Notes under the pieces: model-generated
Database searches by the model: none
What the model saw: only the letters and a program-made list of their open reading frames with translations
What the model was told of the DNA's origin: nothing
DNA from: Nostoc parmelioides FACHB-3921
Lineage (GTDB): Bacteria; Cyanobacteriota; Cyanobacteriia; Cyanobacteriales; Nostocaceae
Assembly (NCBI RefSeq): GCF_014696625.1
Contig: NZ_JACJQL010000001.1
Location: forward strand, 124,001 to 188,000
DNA length: 64,000 nucleotides
Direction: 5' to 3'
Shown here: in pieces, positions 27,531-39,717 of the stretch
Layout of the letters: every line of letters starts with the position of its first letter
Position numbering within the stretch: position 1 is the stretch's first letter
Program-made: the position numbers and the translations under genes

Positions 27531-29507
27531 CTAATTTTTGGTTTGTTGTGTCAGCTTGGTCAGTACTTCATTGGAACGTTCCACAAAAGATTTCATTCCG
27601 TCTGCGTCAAACCCTTTTTGAGACATCAGTGCCAAATCATAAACGTGTTGGCAGATTAAGTTTACTAGGGGATTGGTTGATGATTGTCCGTCGCCTTGGA
27701 TAATTGCGCCTTGGTTGAGATTTACCAAGTTTTGAATGAGGGGATGGGCTGTATTCACTAGTAAAATGTGGTCTTCGGGAAACTCGGTATTTTGCTGCTG
27801 CATCATGGCGGTCATTTCTCTCATGCGGCGGAGAAATTCTGGTAAGAGAACGATCGCCGGTGGTGTACCTTGAGGATCATCAGACTTGAGTGCTTCTGTG
27901 CGAATGTTGACTTTAGGTTTGTTCAGGGATTTTTCAAATAACTCTTTGATTACCTCACTCTTGGTTTTATTTGTTGTGGGGTCAACAATTTCTCCAGTTT
28001 TGTCTTGTTCGAGTAAGGTATTATCTAAGTCGGAGTCTACCCGCGTAAATTTGACATCTTGATATTCCCGCTCTAGGAAGTTGATAAAGTGGGTGTCGAT
28101 GAAGGAATCAAGGAACAGCACTTCCAAGCCTTGGTTTTTATGTAGTTCGATATACGTGGCTTGGGTTGCTTCATCGGTGCTGTAGAAGACGCGATTTTCG
28201 TGGCGTTCTTTGTTGCGTTCTAAGTATTCTTTTAGGGTTGTGTATGGTAAACCTGGTGTGGGGGAGTCGGAAGTAGGGGTGACATCTTGCCAAACATCAC
28301 CTTCTTGGGACTGTACTTCAACGGCTGGAGTTTCGGCTAGTGGTGCTGATTTAAAGGTGGTGCGGAAAATAATGATATCTTCAACTTGCTTTTTGAATTT
28401 CTCGTCGTTGAGAACACCAAATTTGACAAAGGTGCTTAAGTCTTTCCAGGCGCTGATGTATTGTTCACGGTCGTCGCGGTACAGTTCTTTGAGTCTGTCG
28501 CCTACTTTTTTGGCTATATAATCGCCGATTTTGCGGACTGTGCGATCGCCTTGTAAGGCACTACGTGATACATTGAGGGGAATATCGGTACTATCGATGA
28601 CACCCCGCATGGGTACGAGGAACTGGGGAATAATTTCTTCGCAGTTATCGCTGACGAAAACTTGATTGCAGAATAATTTGATTTGTCCTTTGGTAACGTC
28701 CACATCGGGGCGCATTTTGGGGAAATAGAGAATCCCGTTGATAATAAAGGGATAGTCGGTGTTCAAATGTACCCAGAGTAAGGGTTCTTCTTGAAAAGGA
28801 TAGAGATAGCGGTAAAATTCTAAATATTCTTCTTTTGTTAGGTTACTGGGAGATTCCCGCCAAGGTGCTTTTTGCTTGTTTAATACTTCACCATCCAGTT
28901 TGATGGGTACTGGCATGAAGTCACAATAAGTCTTGACCAGATTTTTCACCCGTGCAGATTCTAAATATTCTTCTTCATCGGGTAACAGAGTCAAAGTGAT
29001 GGTAGTACCGCGAGTGGTGCGGGGTGACTCTTCTAAGGTGAATGCTGGGGAACCATCACAACTCCAGTGAACAGCTTGCGCGCCTTCTTGATAGGACAGG
29101 GTATCAATTTCTACCTTCTGCGCCACCATAAAGGAGGAATAGAAGCCCAGACCAAAGTGACCGATGATTGGCTGGTCTGATTTTCCCTCATATTTATGAA
29201 TAAACTCTTCGGCACTGGAAAAAGCGACCTGATTAATATATTTTTTGACTTCCTCTGCTGTCATCCCGATACCGTTATCGGTGATGGACAGGGTTTTTTT
29301 ATCTTTGTCGATGGCGAGTTGAATTTCTGGTTCTTCGACTACTCCCGTATATTCTCCAGCACGAGATACCATTTTCAGCTTTTGGATGGCATCTACAGCG
29401 TTAGATACTAGTTCCCGCAGGAAAATTTGATGGTCTGAGTAGAGAGACTTTTTGATAATTGGGAAAATATTCTCAGTATGAATACTGATGGTGCCTTGCT
29501 CTAGCAT
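27531..29507 (-). CDS. htpG: Chaperone HtpG (bacterial Hsp90)
   Basis: This is an ATP-dependent chaperone. It has 658 residues from the ATG at 29507, where MLEQGTISIHTENIFPIIKK matches cyanobacterial HtpG starts; the frame runs 13 codons further up but without family support. The GHKL ATPase motifs are visible: ELVSNAVDAIQKL, ITDNGIGM and GHFGLGFYSSFMVA. The middle and C-terminal dimerisation domains are complete. In cyanobacteria HtpG also takes part in heat and light stress and phycobilisome assembly. It is close to clpB on the same strand but separated by 248 bp. Confidence 0.97.
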   Translation of the reverse strand: MLEQGTISIHTENIFPIIKKSLYSDHQIFLRELVSNAVDAIQKLKMVSRAGEYTGVVEEPEIQLAIDKDKKTLSITDNGIGMTAEEVKKYINQVAFSSAEEFIHKYEGKSDQPIIGHFGLGFYSSFMVAQKVEIDTLSYQEGAQAVHWSCDGSPAFTLEESPRTTRGTTITLTLLPDEEEYLESARVKNLVKTYCDFMPVPIKLDGEVLNKQKAPWRESPSNLTKEEYLEFYRYLYPFQEEPLLWVHLNTDYPFIINGILYFPKMRPDVDVTKGQIKLFCNQVFVSDNCEEIIPQFLVPMRGVIDSTDIPLNVSRSALQGDRTVRKIGDYIAKKVGDRLKELYRDDREQYISAWKDLSTFVKFGVLNDEKFKKQVEDIIIFRTTFKSAPLAETPAVEVQSQEGDVWQDVTPTSDSPTPGLPYTTLKEYLERNKERHENRVFYSTDEATQATYIELHKNQGLEVLFLDSFIDTHFINFLEREYQDVKFTRVDSDLDNTLLEQDKTGEIVDPTTNKTKSEVIKELFEKSLNKPKVNIRTEALKSDDPQGTPPAIVLLPEFLRRMREMTAMMQQQNTEFPEDHILLVNTAHPLIQNLVNLNQGAIIQGDGQSSTNPLVNLICQHVYDLALMSQKGFDADGMKSFVERSNEVLTKLTQQTKN

Positions 29508-29755
29508 GATTTTGATTTTATTATCTGAAACTATTTGTGTAGTCAAGACATCTTAGCCTTTTACGATCATGGGTAGATGCCCAGGATATAAAAGAGCGTG
29601 ATACCAATGAAGATTTTCAAGGTATAGTTTAAGCGATCGCGGCTTTTTGCCTGGATCGTTTGCCCCCAAGTGGTGATTCGGATTTCCCTACCTGTTATTT
29701 AAACGCGGAGGTAAGCGCAAAGAGGCGCGGAGATGGCACGTCTCTGTAAAATCAG

Positions 29756-32398
29756 CTAGGTTGTGATTTGTGTTACTGAAACTTTTACAGGTGCTTTGTT
29801 AGTAAAACTTAAACCATTTTCGCCTTGGTCTATGTAAATGGTGTCACCGGAGATGAAGGTGTTTTCTAATATCTTGGTGGCGAGGGGATTTTCGATTTCT
29901 CGCTGGATGGCTCGTTTGAGGGGACGTGCGCCGTAAACTGGGTCATAGCCTTTTTCTACTAAGAAATCACAGGCGGCGGTGGAGATTTCAAAGCAGATTT
30001 TTTGTTCTCTCAGGAGACTTTCCACCCGTTTGAGTTGAATGCGGATGATGTGGCTCATTTCGCTACGACTGAGGGCATGGAAGAGGATTGTATCATCAAC
30101 GCGGTTGAGAAATTCGGGGCGGAAGTGCGATCGCAAGGCATCCATGACACGGTTCTGCATTGTGTCATATTTGGAATCATCACCAGACACATCTAAGATA
30201 TGTTCGCTACCGATGTTACTGGTCATGACAATGACGGTGTTGCGGAAATCTACTGTTCTACCTTGGGAATCAGTAATTCTGCCATCATCTAAGACTTGCA
30301 ATAAAATATTGAACACGTCGGGGTGGGCTTTCTCCACTTCATCCAGTAACACCACAGAATAAGGATGGCGGCGTACGGCTTCCGAAAGTTGTCCACCTTC
30401 CTCGTAACCTACATAACCAGGAGGCGCGCCAACTAAGCGGGAGACTGAGTGTTTTTCCATATACTCGGACATATCTAAGCGCACTAAAGCATCATCCGAA
30501 TCAAAGAGAAACTGTGCTAAAGCGCGGGCGAGTTCGGTTTTACCAACACCTGTCGGCCCCATGAATAAGAATGAACCAATGGGACGGTTGGGGTCTTTCA
30601 TCCCGGCGCGGGCGCGGCGAATGGCGGCGGAGACCGCTTCTACTGCTTCTTGCTGGCCGATAACCCGTTGATGTAAATGGCTTTCTAGTTGTAGGAGTTT
30701 TTGCCGTTCTGATTCCAACAGGCGATTTACGGGAATACCTGTCCACTTGGCGACAATTTCAGCGATGTCGGCTTCGGTGACTTGTTCGCGCAACAAGGTA
30801 GAACCTTGGCTTTGTAGTTCTAGGAGTTTTGCTTCTTTAGCTTCGCGATCGCGCTGTACTCCTTCCAGTTTGCCATACTTCAACTGCGCCGCTTTATTCA
30901 AATCATAGGCACGTTCTGCTTGCTCAATCTGCACCCTTAAAGCGTCTTCTTCTTTCTTTAACAGACTAATGGCTTCTAATACCTGCTTTTCACCTTGCCA
31001 TTGATTGTTTAAATCCTGCTGTTTCTCAGTTAAATTGGTGATTTCTAACTCAATTCGTTCTAAACGTTCCTTTGTTGGCGCGGCTACTTTTTCCTCTCCC
31101 GCTAAGGACAGCTTTTCCATTTCTAGCTGCATCAAACGGCGGTCAATGGCTTCCAAGTCTGCTGGCTTGGAGGTAATCTCCATTTTTAATTGGGCGGCGG
31201 CTTCATCGACTAAATCAATGGCTTTATCTGGTAGGAAGCGGTCAGCAATATAACGTGCTGATAAAGTTGCTGCGGCTACCAGTGCGGAGTCGGAGATTTT
31301 CACATTATGGTGGACTTCGTAGCGTTCCTTCAACCCGCGCAGGATAGAAATTGTATTTTCTACACTTGGTTGGTCTACGTATACTTGTTGAAAACGCCGT
31401 TCTAAAGCTGCGTCTTTTTCGATGAACTTGCGAAACTCATCTAAGGTCGTCGCCCCAATACAACGCAGTTCTCCCCTTGCCAGCATGGGTTTGAGCAAGT
31501 TACCCGCATCCATTGCCCCTTGTTGGTTGGAGCCAGTACCGACGACGGTATGTAGTTCATCAATAAATAATACAATATTACCGTTGGATTCCGTAACTTC
31601 CCGGAGGACGGCTTTTAATCGGTCTTCAAATTCACCCCGATATTTTGCCCCAGCAATCAAACTCCCGATATCTAGAGAGATTAATTGACGGTTTTTTAGA
31701 GATTCCGGGACATCTCCATTAACTATACGCTGTGCCAAAGCTTCGGCGATCGCTGTCTTACCAACCCCAGGTTCACCAATCAAGACGGGATTATTTTTGC
31801 TCCGACGAGATAACACCTGAATTACCCGGCGAATTTCGTCATCTCGTCCAATAACTGGGTCTAATTTTCCAGATTTGGCCTGTTCTGTCAAATCCCTACC
31901 AAATTTCTGTAAGGCTTCATAACGAGATTCTGGATTTTGGTCTGTCACTTTTTGGCTACCACGAACAGCTTTGATACTCGCTTCTATCTTGGCACTGTCT
32001 ACATTAAAGCCTTTGAGTATCTTCCTGCCAACACGTTCATCATCTACAAAAGCTAAAAGTATGTGTTCTACAGAGATGTAGCCATCCTTCATCCGCTCCC
32101 GAATTTCCTCGGCGCGATCGAGCATAACATCTAAGCTGCGACCGAGGTAAAGTTGGTCACTTTTGCCTACTTTCGGTTGACGTTGAGTAAAAGCTTCTAA
32201 TTGCTGTTGTAAACGAATCGGGTCAATTTCTGCGCGACCCAAAATCCGCACAGCTAAACTAGTAGGATCTTCTATCAGAGCAAGAGTTAAATGTTCAACG
32301 TCTAGTTGTTGTTGTTGATATGCGCGAACTATATCCTGAGATTTGACAATTACTTCCCAGGCTTTATCAGTAAATTTATTAGGATCTGTAGGCTGCAT
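29756..32398 (-). CDS. clpB: Disaggregating chaperone ClpB
   Basis: This is an 880-residue Hsp100 disaggregase working with DnaK. Domains in order are: Clp-N repeats (1-150, starting [15 protein letters not shown]), AAA+ 1 with Walker [16 protein letters not shown] and Walker [12 protein letters not shown], the coiled-coil middle domain (about 410-530) that marks ClpB rather than ClpC/ClpA, and AAA+ 2 with [26 protein letters not shown] and the C-terminal D2-small domain. No ClpP-binding loop is evident. No CIRCE element was seen upstream. Confidence 0.97.
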   Translation of the reverse strand: MQPTDPNKFTDKAWEVIVKSQDIVRAYQQQQLDVEHLTLALIEDPTSLAVRILGRAEIDPIRLQQQLEAFTQRQPKVGKSDQLYLGRSLDVMLDRAEEIRERMKDGYISVEHILLAFVDDERVGRKILKGFNVDSAKIEASIKAVRGSQKVTDQNPESRYEALQKFGRDLTEQAKSGKLDPVIGRDDEIRRVIQVLSRRSKNNPVLIGEPGVGKTAIAEALAQRIVNGDVPESLKNRQLISLDIGSLIAGAKYRGEFEDRLKAVLREVTESNGNIVLFIDELHTVVGTGSNQQGAMDAGNLLKPMLARGELRCIGATTLDEFRKFIEKDAALERRFQQVYVDQPSVENTISILRGLKERYEVHHNVKISDSALVAAATLSARYIADRFLPDKAIDLVDEAAAQLKMEITSKPADLEAIDRRLMQLEMEKLSLAGEEKVAAPTKERLERIELEITNLTEKQQDLNNQWQGEKQVLEAISLLKKEEDALRVQIEQAERAYDLNKAAQLKYGKLEGVQRDREAKEAKLLELQSQGSTLLREQVTEADIAEIVAKWTGIPVNRLLESERQKLLQLESHLHQRVIGQQEAVEAVSAAIRRARAGMKDPNRPIGSFLFMGPTGVGKTELARALAQFLFDSDDALVRLDMSEYMEKHSVSRLVGAPPGYVGYEEGGQLSEAVRRHPYSVVLLDEVEKAHPDVFNILLQVLDDGRITDSQGRTVDFRNTVIVMTSNIGSEHILDVSGDDSKYDTMQNRVMDALRSHFRPEFLNRVDDTILFHALSRSEMSHIIRIQLKRVESLLREQKICFEISTAACDFLVEKGYDPVYGARPLKRAIQREIENPLATKILENTFISGDTIYIDQGENGLSFTNKAPVKVSVTQITT

Positions 32399-32877
32399 CT
32401 TTACGATTTTTAATGTAATATTCCAAAACTTTTATTTTGGCTATATAAATTGAGTGACAAAGACAATTAAAAGAGATTCAAGGCTAATTTATTAGCTATT
32501 GCGGGAAGTTAGATTAGATGTTTGCTATATCTAGAGGCATTCCTCATAAAGCTAATTAGACTAAAAAGCTTTACACTTGATTTTTGATACTTCCTCACTG
32601 ATTTAGTTCTAGATTCCCCTCCCCAAACAATAATTCCAATACTCACAGCACGTATCCGCCTACTTATACGGTAGCAGTCGGGAAAACAAAATCGGAGTTA
32701 TCAACCCACCACCTATTTCCTAATTTAAAACGAAAACACCGCCATAAGCTTACTTTGCCATATGGTGTTGGGAAAAATATTTAGTTTGGTAGATAGGGGG
32801 AGATGAGGAAGTAGGGAAAAAATCAGTAGTAGTTTTATTGACTCCCCACTCAGTAATCGTCACCCTCCCTCTACTCT
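32399..32877. other. Intergenic region upstream of clpB
   Basis: These 479 bp hold no gene, CIRCE element or recognisable repeat that I can find. Confidence 0.5.
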
Positions 32878-33315
32878 CTAACCCTGTTTAACTAGCTGTT
32901 CTGATGAATCTTGTTTTGCTGTTGTGCCTTGATTACTCAACTGGATTAGTTCTATCTTGTATCCATCTGGGTCTTCGACAAAAGCAATCACAGTCGAGCC
33001 ATGCTTCATTGGCCCTGGTTCCCTTACCACCTTACCGCCCTGATTTTTAATAGACTCACAGGTGGCATAAATATCATCTACACCAAGGGCAATATGACCG
33101 TAGGCATTACCTAATTCGTACTTATCTACTCCCCAATTGTAGGTTAGCTCTATAACTGTGTTATCGCTCTCATCACCGTAGCCAATAAAAGCTAAGGTAA
33201 ATTCTCCTCCTGGGTAATCCTTTCTCCGTAGTAACTTCATACCCAGGACATCGCAGTAGAACTTCAAAGACTCTTCCAGGTTACCCACCCGTAGCATTGT
33301 ATGTAGTAAACGCAT
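32878..33315 (-). CDS. gloA: Lactoylglutathione lyase (glyoxalase I)
   Basis: This is a 145-residue metal enzyme that turns the methylglyoxal-glutathione adduct into S-lactoylglutathione in the cytoplasm. It begins [20 protein letters not shown] at the ATG at 33315 (two codons inside the longest frame). Both betaalphabetabetabeta halves are present, with His5 and later Glu ([11 protein letters not shown]), His (YGHIALGV) and Glu (GYKIELIQ) as metal ligands. A 12- to 15-residue tail follows the fold. Confidence 0.96.
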   Translation of the reverse strand: MRLLHTMLRVGNLEESLKFYCDVLGMKLLRRKDYPGGEFTLAFIGYGDESDNTVIELTYNWGVDKYELGNAYGHIALGVDDIYATCESIKNQGGKVVREPGPMKHGSTVIAFVEDPDGYKIELIQLSNQGTTAKQDSSEQLVKQG

Positions 33316-33696
33316 AATCACCTTCAGGTTGTTTTCTGTAAAATATTGATTTCTGCCAACATTGTACAGAGGGATTGGAGATTCGGGAGGAGGAGAGGCA
33401 AGGGAGCAGGGGGAAAATGTACAGACGCTGTATAAGCTATTTTGCTTTTAAATTGCACAACTTTTCGTGGGGGCTGTTGACCGTCAACTGTCAACAGTCC
33501 CAATTAGTAGTTATGCTTTTTTAGCGCGCATTAGCTGACAATGTTTGTTCTATTACCCATTGACCAAAAGTGTAAATTTAGATATCTTTGCACTCCGAGC
33601 ATTTTTCTACTATTCTTGGGCTAGTTTCAGAAGCTATGATCTTTTGATACCATCTCTGAATACTCGGATTAATCCATTTTTGATACCAGACAACCG
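33316..33696. other. Intergenic region with a small hairpin repeat
   Basis: CTGTTGAC (33474-33481) and GTCAACAG (33490-33497), flanked by GGG and TCCC, form a hairpin made from the GTTGAC heptamer family. A reading frame at 33545-33805 overlaps the next gene and looks accidental. Confidence 0.6.
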
Positions 33697-34290
33697 ATGC
33701 GAACAACCACAGGTTCGGTTAACAGTAATCAGCCAAAACCTAATTCTCCAAGCTATTCTTCCTCCGTACCCCTGTACGTATACCGGGAATTGGCGGCTGA
33801 ATTAAAAGCAACACAGGATAAGTTAGATGCGCTGACAGCAAAAAATCAACAATTAGCGCAAGAAAATCAAATACTGCGCCATGAAATTAGTCAGGTCGTG
33901 CAGTCTTTTTTACATCTGCAAAAAGTGGTAGATTATAAAGTCTCAGGTTTTCATCCTGAGATGGAAAAACCGACTATTGACCCATCTATACAGGCACAAC
34001 CACGCCCACAAGCGGTGCGTTCACGACAACCAGTTGTTCCTGAAGCCCCAAACAGCAAGAACCGTCGCGCTGAGTTTGCTGTACCCATCACACAGATTAT
34101 CTCTCCTACACCAGATACGGTTTTGATACCAGAGCAGGAAATGGTCTACCAACCCCTCTCGGCCTCAAATGCAAAGGCTAAAGAACTTAACAGTTGGTGG
34201 TTAGCTGTCTGTATCCTGTTAATTATGCTGAGTGCTTTTGGTGCTGGGTATTTAATTGTCCGCCCTTTATTTGAACACCAAAGTCGTTAG
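33697..34290 (+). CDS. Coiled-coil protein with C-terminal membrane anchor
   Basis: This is a 197-residue protein not assigned to a named family. A polar N-terminus leads into a Gln/Leu-rich coiled coil at about 30-90 (LKATQDKLDALTAKNQQLAQE). A Pro-rich linker follows and a single hydrophobic helix (WWLAVCILLIMLSAFGAGYL) near 166-187 ends with a short basic tail. It is predicted to be tail-anchored with the coiled coil in the cytoplasm. It precedes glnB by 390 bp on the same strand, with no evidence of a shared operon. Confidence 0.75.
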   Translation: MRTTTGSVNSNQPKPNSPSYSSSVPLYVYRELAAELKATQDKLDALTAKNQQLAQENQILRHEISQVVQSFLHLQKVVDYKVSGFHPEMEKPTIDPSIQAQPRPQAVRSRQPVVPEAPNSKNRRAEFAVPITQIISPTPDTVLIPEQEMVYQPLSASNAKAKELNSWWLAVCILLIMLSAFGAGYLIVRPLFEHQSR

Positions 34291-35021
<731 letters not shown>

Positions 35022-35072
35022 GTAGGGATTATTGTTAGTGTTAGCAGGGCGTTCTGCTCGTGCTGAGTCTTG

Positions 35073-35102
35073 GTAGAGACGCGTTTAATCGCTGTCTCTA
35101 CA
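35073..35102. repeat. Decayed dispersed palindrome
   Basis: GTAGAGACGCGTTTAATCGC and TGTCTCTACA form an imperfect palindrome related to the repeats at 2128-2190 and 56834-56853. Confidence 0.65.
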
Positions 35103-35193
35103 GAAAATTTTTTACGCAAAACGTAAAGTTAAGAATTTTATGGTAATACTGAGAAGCAGGCGTGATGACAGCCGTTGAGTAAGAGAGCAGATC

Positions 35194-35988
35194 ATGACTC
35201 TGGTTTGGCAAGCAGATTTTTATCGCAGTCCTCGGCAAGATTTAGATGGAAAAATCTTGTGGGAGTTATTAATTTGTGATGTAAATCGTGGTTTCGAGTA
35301 TACGGCAACTTGTCTCCAGTCAGAAGCTAATTCTAGTTGGTTGACTACCCAAATTGAATTAGCAGCAGGTGAAAAACTACCAGATATTATCCAAGTTTTT
35401 CGCCCCCAGTCTTTGAGTTTGATTGAGGCGGCTGGACGTAATTTGGGGATTAATGTCGAACCGCAACGCCAAACCCCTGCTTTGAAACAATGGTTACAAG
35501 AAAAGCAATATTCCATAGCAATAGACAAGCCACCACCAACACCGTTACCAGATAACTTATGGGGCGATGAGTGGCGCTTTGCTAGCATCCAAGCGGGTGA
35601 CATCGTTGATTTGTTTAGCGATCGCCCAATTCCTATTTTATCTTTACCAGAATCCCTCAAACCAATTAATTTAGGCTTGGCATCAACAGTAGCAATTCCT
35701 GGTGTGGTAATTTATGGTGGTAGGCGATCGCTAAATCTAGCTAGATGGATTGCCCAAACCCGCCCAGTAGCCTTGAATTATATTGCCGGTGCGCCTGATG
35801 GTTTGATATTAGAAGCTGGTTTGGTGGATAGATGGATTTTAGTTACTTTTGAAGATGCAGAAGTAACGGCGGCCGCAAAAGTTTATGAACAACGTCAAAA
35901 ACAAAGTCGGGGATTACATTTTTTATTAGTACAGCCTGATGATTCAGGTATGACTTACACTGGCTTTTGGTTGTTGCAAGCAATATGA
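35194..35988 (+). CDS. Tab2/Atab2-family RNA-binding protein
   Basis: This is a 264-residue protein whose start, TLVWQADFYRSPRQDLDGKILWELLICD, matches the Tab2/Atab2 family (formerly DUF1092). In plants and algae these proteins bind RNA and assist translation of photosystem I reaction-centre mRNA; cyanobacterial members are presumed to act in photosystem biogenesis. Other family marks are LPDNLWGDEWRFASIQA and the C-terminal WILVTFEDAEVTAAA and LLVQPDDSGMTYTGFWLLQ. Function here is inferred from family. Length is typical. Confidence 0.85.
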   Translation: MTLVWQADFYRSPRQDLDGKILWELLICDVNRGFEYTATCLQSEANSSWLTTQIELAAGEKLPDIIQVFRPQSLSLIEAAGRNLGINVEPQRQTPALKQWLQEKQYSIAIDKPPPTPLPDNLWGDEWRFASIQAGDIVDLFSDRPIPILSLPESLKPINLGLASTVAIPGVVIYGGRRSLNLARWIAQTRPVALNYIAGAPDGLILEAGLVDRWILVTFEDAEVTAAAKVYEQRQKQSRGLHFLLVQPDDSGMTYTGFWLLQAI

Positions 35989-36052
35989 TCTTGACTACCT
36001 CACTCAAATAAACTAAAAATCGCTCCATCAAAGTATTGATATACAAAAAATC

Positions 36053-36481
36053 ATGGCTTTACTTGAGCTAATTTTATTACTGGCTACCATCGTAGGTGTA
36101 GTAGACGGCAAAACCATTACAGTTAAAAATGATGCTGGGCAAACGGCTACAGTCAGACTAGCCTGTATTGATATACCCAAGACAGCTAAACAAAAGTATC
36201 ATCTGGCGGCTAAACAGAAACTCCGACAATTACTACCATCCCGCACCCCTGTTGTAATTAGAGTTATCAGACCAGATAGTAAAGATATGGCTTTTGGTGA
36301 AGTGTATCTAGATAATCGCTCAGTTAATCTGCGTTTAGTGGCAGAAGGTAACGCTGTGGTTGATCAAGCATCTCTCGAAATTTGCGAAGAGACAAAAACA
36401 CAATACCTCATCGCTGAAGCCAATGCTAAAAATAAACGCCTGGGACTATGGCAACAGTTAAATCCAGCAATTATTAAATAG
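36053..36481 (+). CDS. Degenerate staphylococcal-nuclease-like protein
   Basis: This is a 142-residue SNase (thermonuclease) fold with a hydrophobic, possibly exported N-terminus (MALLELILLLATIVGV). The fold motifs VDGKTITV and VRLACIDIP are visible, and VNLRLVAEGNAVV near 91-103. In Staphylococcus nuclease the catalytic set is Arg35, Glu43 and Arg87. Here Arg35 and Asp40 are kept, but the Glu position is Lys43 (DIPKTAK) and the usual D-x-YGR loop is DSKDMAFGE with no arginine. It is therefore probably inactive as a nuclease, or binds nucleic acid or protein only. Confidence 0.82.
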   Translation: MALLELILLLATIVGVVDGKTITVKNDAGQTATVRLACIDIPKTAKQKYHLAAKQKLRQLLPSRTPVVIRVIRPDSKDMAFGEVYLDNRSVNLRLVAEGNAVVDQASLEICEETKTQYLIAEANAKNKRLGLWQQLNPAIIK

Positions 36482-36540
36482 AGATCAAGATAAATAAGTA
36501 TAAGTTGTTACGCATTTAAATTGTATATTTCGCACTCAGG

Positions 36541-36604
36541 TTGTCAAAAGTCCACAGTCCACAGTCCAAGCTAGCCTTTGACTCTGAACTCTTGACTATG
36601 GACA
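36541..36604. repeat. Heptamer repeat tract
   Basis: CAGTCCA units (36549-36569) are followed by TTGACTCTGAACTCTTGACT, a degenerate STRR in the 269-bp gap before the aldo/keto reductase. Confidence 0.7.
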
Positions 36605-36750
36605 GCACTGGCGCAAGAATATTTGATTTAGGCGCGTATCACCTTAATCCTGGTTACAGAGGACGATTTACCTTACCCTAGATGAATTGTCAAAAACTGC
36701 TTGACCCGCTATTAGATAGTTAGTGATGCTATCAAAATTAAGCGAAAAGT

Positions 36751-37605
36751 ATGGAAACTACACAGCTAGGAAACACAGGTGTATTTGTCAGCGCCATTGG
36801 TTTGGGTGGAATGCCAATGTCGATATATAATCGACCACCAGAATCAGATTCAATTCAAGTTATCCACCGTGCCTTAGATTTAGGGATTACATTTATTGAC
36901 ACCGCCGATTCTTATTGTAAGGATGAGTCAGATAAGCACCACAATGAAAGACTGATCCACAAAGCACTTAGCACTTATGCGGGTGATACTAGCCAAGTGG
37001 TTGTGGCGACGAAAGGCGGCTTGATGCGTCCCAATGAAAGTTGGACACGCAACGGGAATCCAGAACATCTGCGTCAAACTATCCGTGTCAGTTTTGAGGC
37101 GTTGGGTGGTGAAAAACCCATTGATGTTTGGCAATACCACTCTCCAGACCCAGAATATACAATTGCAGAATCCCTGAAACCTGTGAAAGAAGCTGTGGAA
37201 GCAGGTTTGATTCGATTTGTGGGAGTTTCTAATTTTTCGGTGGAACAAATTAAGCAAGCACGGGATGTGGTGGATATTGTCTCAGTGCAGAATCAGTACA
37301 GTCCTTGGGAAAGACAGCCAGAAAAAGATGGTGTTTTGCAGTATTGTGAACAAGAAAAACTAACCTTTTTACCTTGGAGTCCCTTTGGTGGTCGTCGCCG
37401 CCATCAAGATTTACAGGATATTCCGGCGATTGCCCAATTAGCCAAAGCCAAAGGCGTATCTGTATACTCTATAGTATTAGCCTGGTTACGAGCCAAATCC
37501 CCGGCAATTTTGCCCATCCCCGGTGCAAGCAAAATTTCCAGCATCGAAGATTCAGTCAGCGCTGTAAATGTCAAACTAACTAACGAAGAAGTCCAGAAAA
37601 TTTAG
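36751..37605 (+). CDS. Aldo/keto reductase
   Basis: This is a 284-residue NADPH-dependent oxidoreductase with the (beta/alpha)8 barrel. The catalytic tetrad is seen as Asp and Tyr in FIDTADSY, Lys in VVATKGG and His in WQYHSPDP. The cofactor region near the C-terminus reads ILPIPGASKISSIEDS. The chain ends right after NEEVQKI, slightly shorter than many relatives, with an intact fold. The substrate is unknown. It lies 119 bp before ilvC on the same strand with no terminator between. Confidence 0.92.
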   Translation: METTQLGNTGVFVSAIGLGGMPMSIYNRPPESDSIQVIHRALDLGITFIDTADSYCKDESDKHHNERLIHKALSTYAGDTSQVVVATKGGLMRPNESWTRNGNPEHLRQTIRVSFEALGGEKPIDVWQYHSPDPEYTIAESLKPVKEAVEAGLIRFVGVSNFSVEQIKQARDVVDIVSVQNQYSPWERQPEKDGVLQYCEQEKLTFLPWSPFGGRRRHQDLQDIPAIAQLAKAKGVSVYSIVLAWLRAKSPAILPIPGASKISSIEDSVSAVNVKLTNEEVQKI

Positions 37606-37700
37606 TAAATAACGTTGTTAACAGTTAACAGTTAACTAATCACTACTTGTACCCGTGGTAACACAATTTGGGGTAAAATCAAAGACTTGCCAATAAATGA

Positions 37701-38720
<1,020 letters not shown>

Positions 38721-38740
38721 AACATTCTTTTAAATCACTA

Positions 38741-38787
38741 AAAAAGACGCAACAGCAATCAAAACTGCTTTGCGTCTTTATTTTTTG
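38741..38787 (+). terminator. Rho-independent terminator of ilvC
   Basis: AAAGACGCAA pairs with TTTGCGTCTTT and is followed by ATTTTTT, about 25 bp after ilvC. Confidence 0.85.
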
Positions 38788-38823
38788 GTGTTAAATTGTC
38801 AGCAAAACACTAAATTTAAATTT

Positions 38824-39633
38824 ATGGCGAACCATAAGTTACAACAACTGCTAAGTATATTTGCTGTTTTCCTATTAACTTATCCGCTTACTCAAGCACA
38901 AGCACAGCCACAACAAGGACTTTTACCTTTTTTTGATAACGAAAATAACCCTGTTCCGGTAAATTTCCCCAGAGGACAACAAGTCGATATCACACCCCCA
39001 CCACCGCAATTAAATTCTTTTGACCGAGCTGTACTGCAAACCTGTGGTTCTATTGGTACAAAAGTCAGTCCTAATAAATTTAAAGAACTACTATCTGCTT
39101 ATCCTAATGTCTTACAAAGGCTGCAAAAAGTTAGCGGTGGTGAGTTGCGTCAAGGTCGGCAGAAAAAAGCCCAATTCCTAGAAGATTTAACTAATATTTG
39201 GTTTCAGCGTAAAGGTTTTGAACATATTTTTTGTGGAGAAATATATAACGCCAATGATATTGGTGGCTTACATTTTCATGGGAGATATTTACAGTTACAA
39301 AACCAGGGTATTGGCGGGCGTTTACCAAGTAATCAAAGGCGGGAAGAAGTGGTTCCCGGCGTGATTTATACATTAGGTGTGGTAATTAAACAAGGAAATC
39401 GGACAGTTACAGATGTAATTAAAGGTTATGGCTATCTCAGCAACGCCGAAGAAATGCTTGTAGATGCAACCCAAGCGTTTAAAAGACAGGGCAATAAAGA
39501 AGGGGCTTGTATTTATAATGTCCGTGACCAAGAAACAGGTAAAACTTTTCCCACAGTTTTTGTGAGGAAAAACAAGGCAATTATTACTTATTATCCTGAT
39601 GCTACTCCCCAAGGAGCAAGGTGTAGACAGTAA
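38824..39633 (+). CDS. Secreted EndoU-like ribonuclease
   Basis: This 269-residue protein has an N-terminal signal peptide (LLSIFAVFLLTYPLTQAQA, cleavage after about residue 27). The C-terminal 140 residues match the bacterial EndoU fold: FEHIFCGEI (His134), GGLHFHGRY (His150, His152), a Lys near 200 in VTDVIKGYGY, and the Thr/Tyr-containing end (GKTFPTVFVR, ITYYPDATPQGARC). EndoU enzymes cut U-rich single-stranded RNA and are often toxins in bacterial competition. The ATG at 38824 is chosen as the start of the signal peptide. No immunity gene is evident next door. A nuclease of this family has been described in PCC 7120, from memory. Confidence 0.8.
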   Translation: MANHKLQQLLSIFAVFLLTYPLTQAQAQPQQGLLPFFDNENNPVPVNFPRGQQVDITPPPPQLNSFDRAVLQTCGSIGTKVSPNKFKELLSAYPNVLQRLQKVSGGELRQGRQKKAQFLEDLTNIWFQRKGFEHIFCGEIYNANDIGGLHFHGRYLQLQNQGIGGRLPSNQRREEVVPGVIYTLGVVIKQGNRTVTDVIKGYGYLSNAEEMLVDATQAFKRQGNKEGACIYNVRDQETGKTFPTVFVRKNKAIITYYPDATPQGARCRQ

Positions 39634-39634
39634 C

Positions 39635-39716
39635 AATTCAAAATTCAAAATTCAAAATTCAAAATTCAAAATTCAAAATACCCTACGGGAAGCAAGCTAC
39701 AAAATTCAAAAATAAA
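39635..39716. repeat. AAATTCA heptamer array and adjoining repeat
   Basis: About six perfect AAATTCA units (39635-39679) are followed by CCCTACGGGAAGCAAGCTAC, a common Nostoc dispersed sequence, and one more AAAATTCAAAA unit. Confidence 0.9.
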
Positions 39717-39717
39717 T

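Noticed and set aside
33545..33805. 86-codon frame overlapping the coiled-coil gene start
   Set aside because: It overlaps a better-supported gene in another frame and has no recognisable features.
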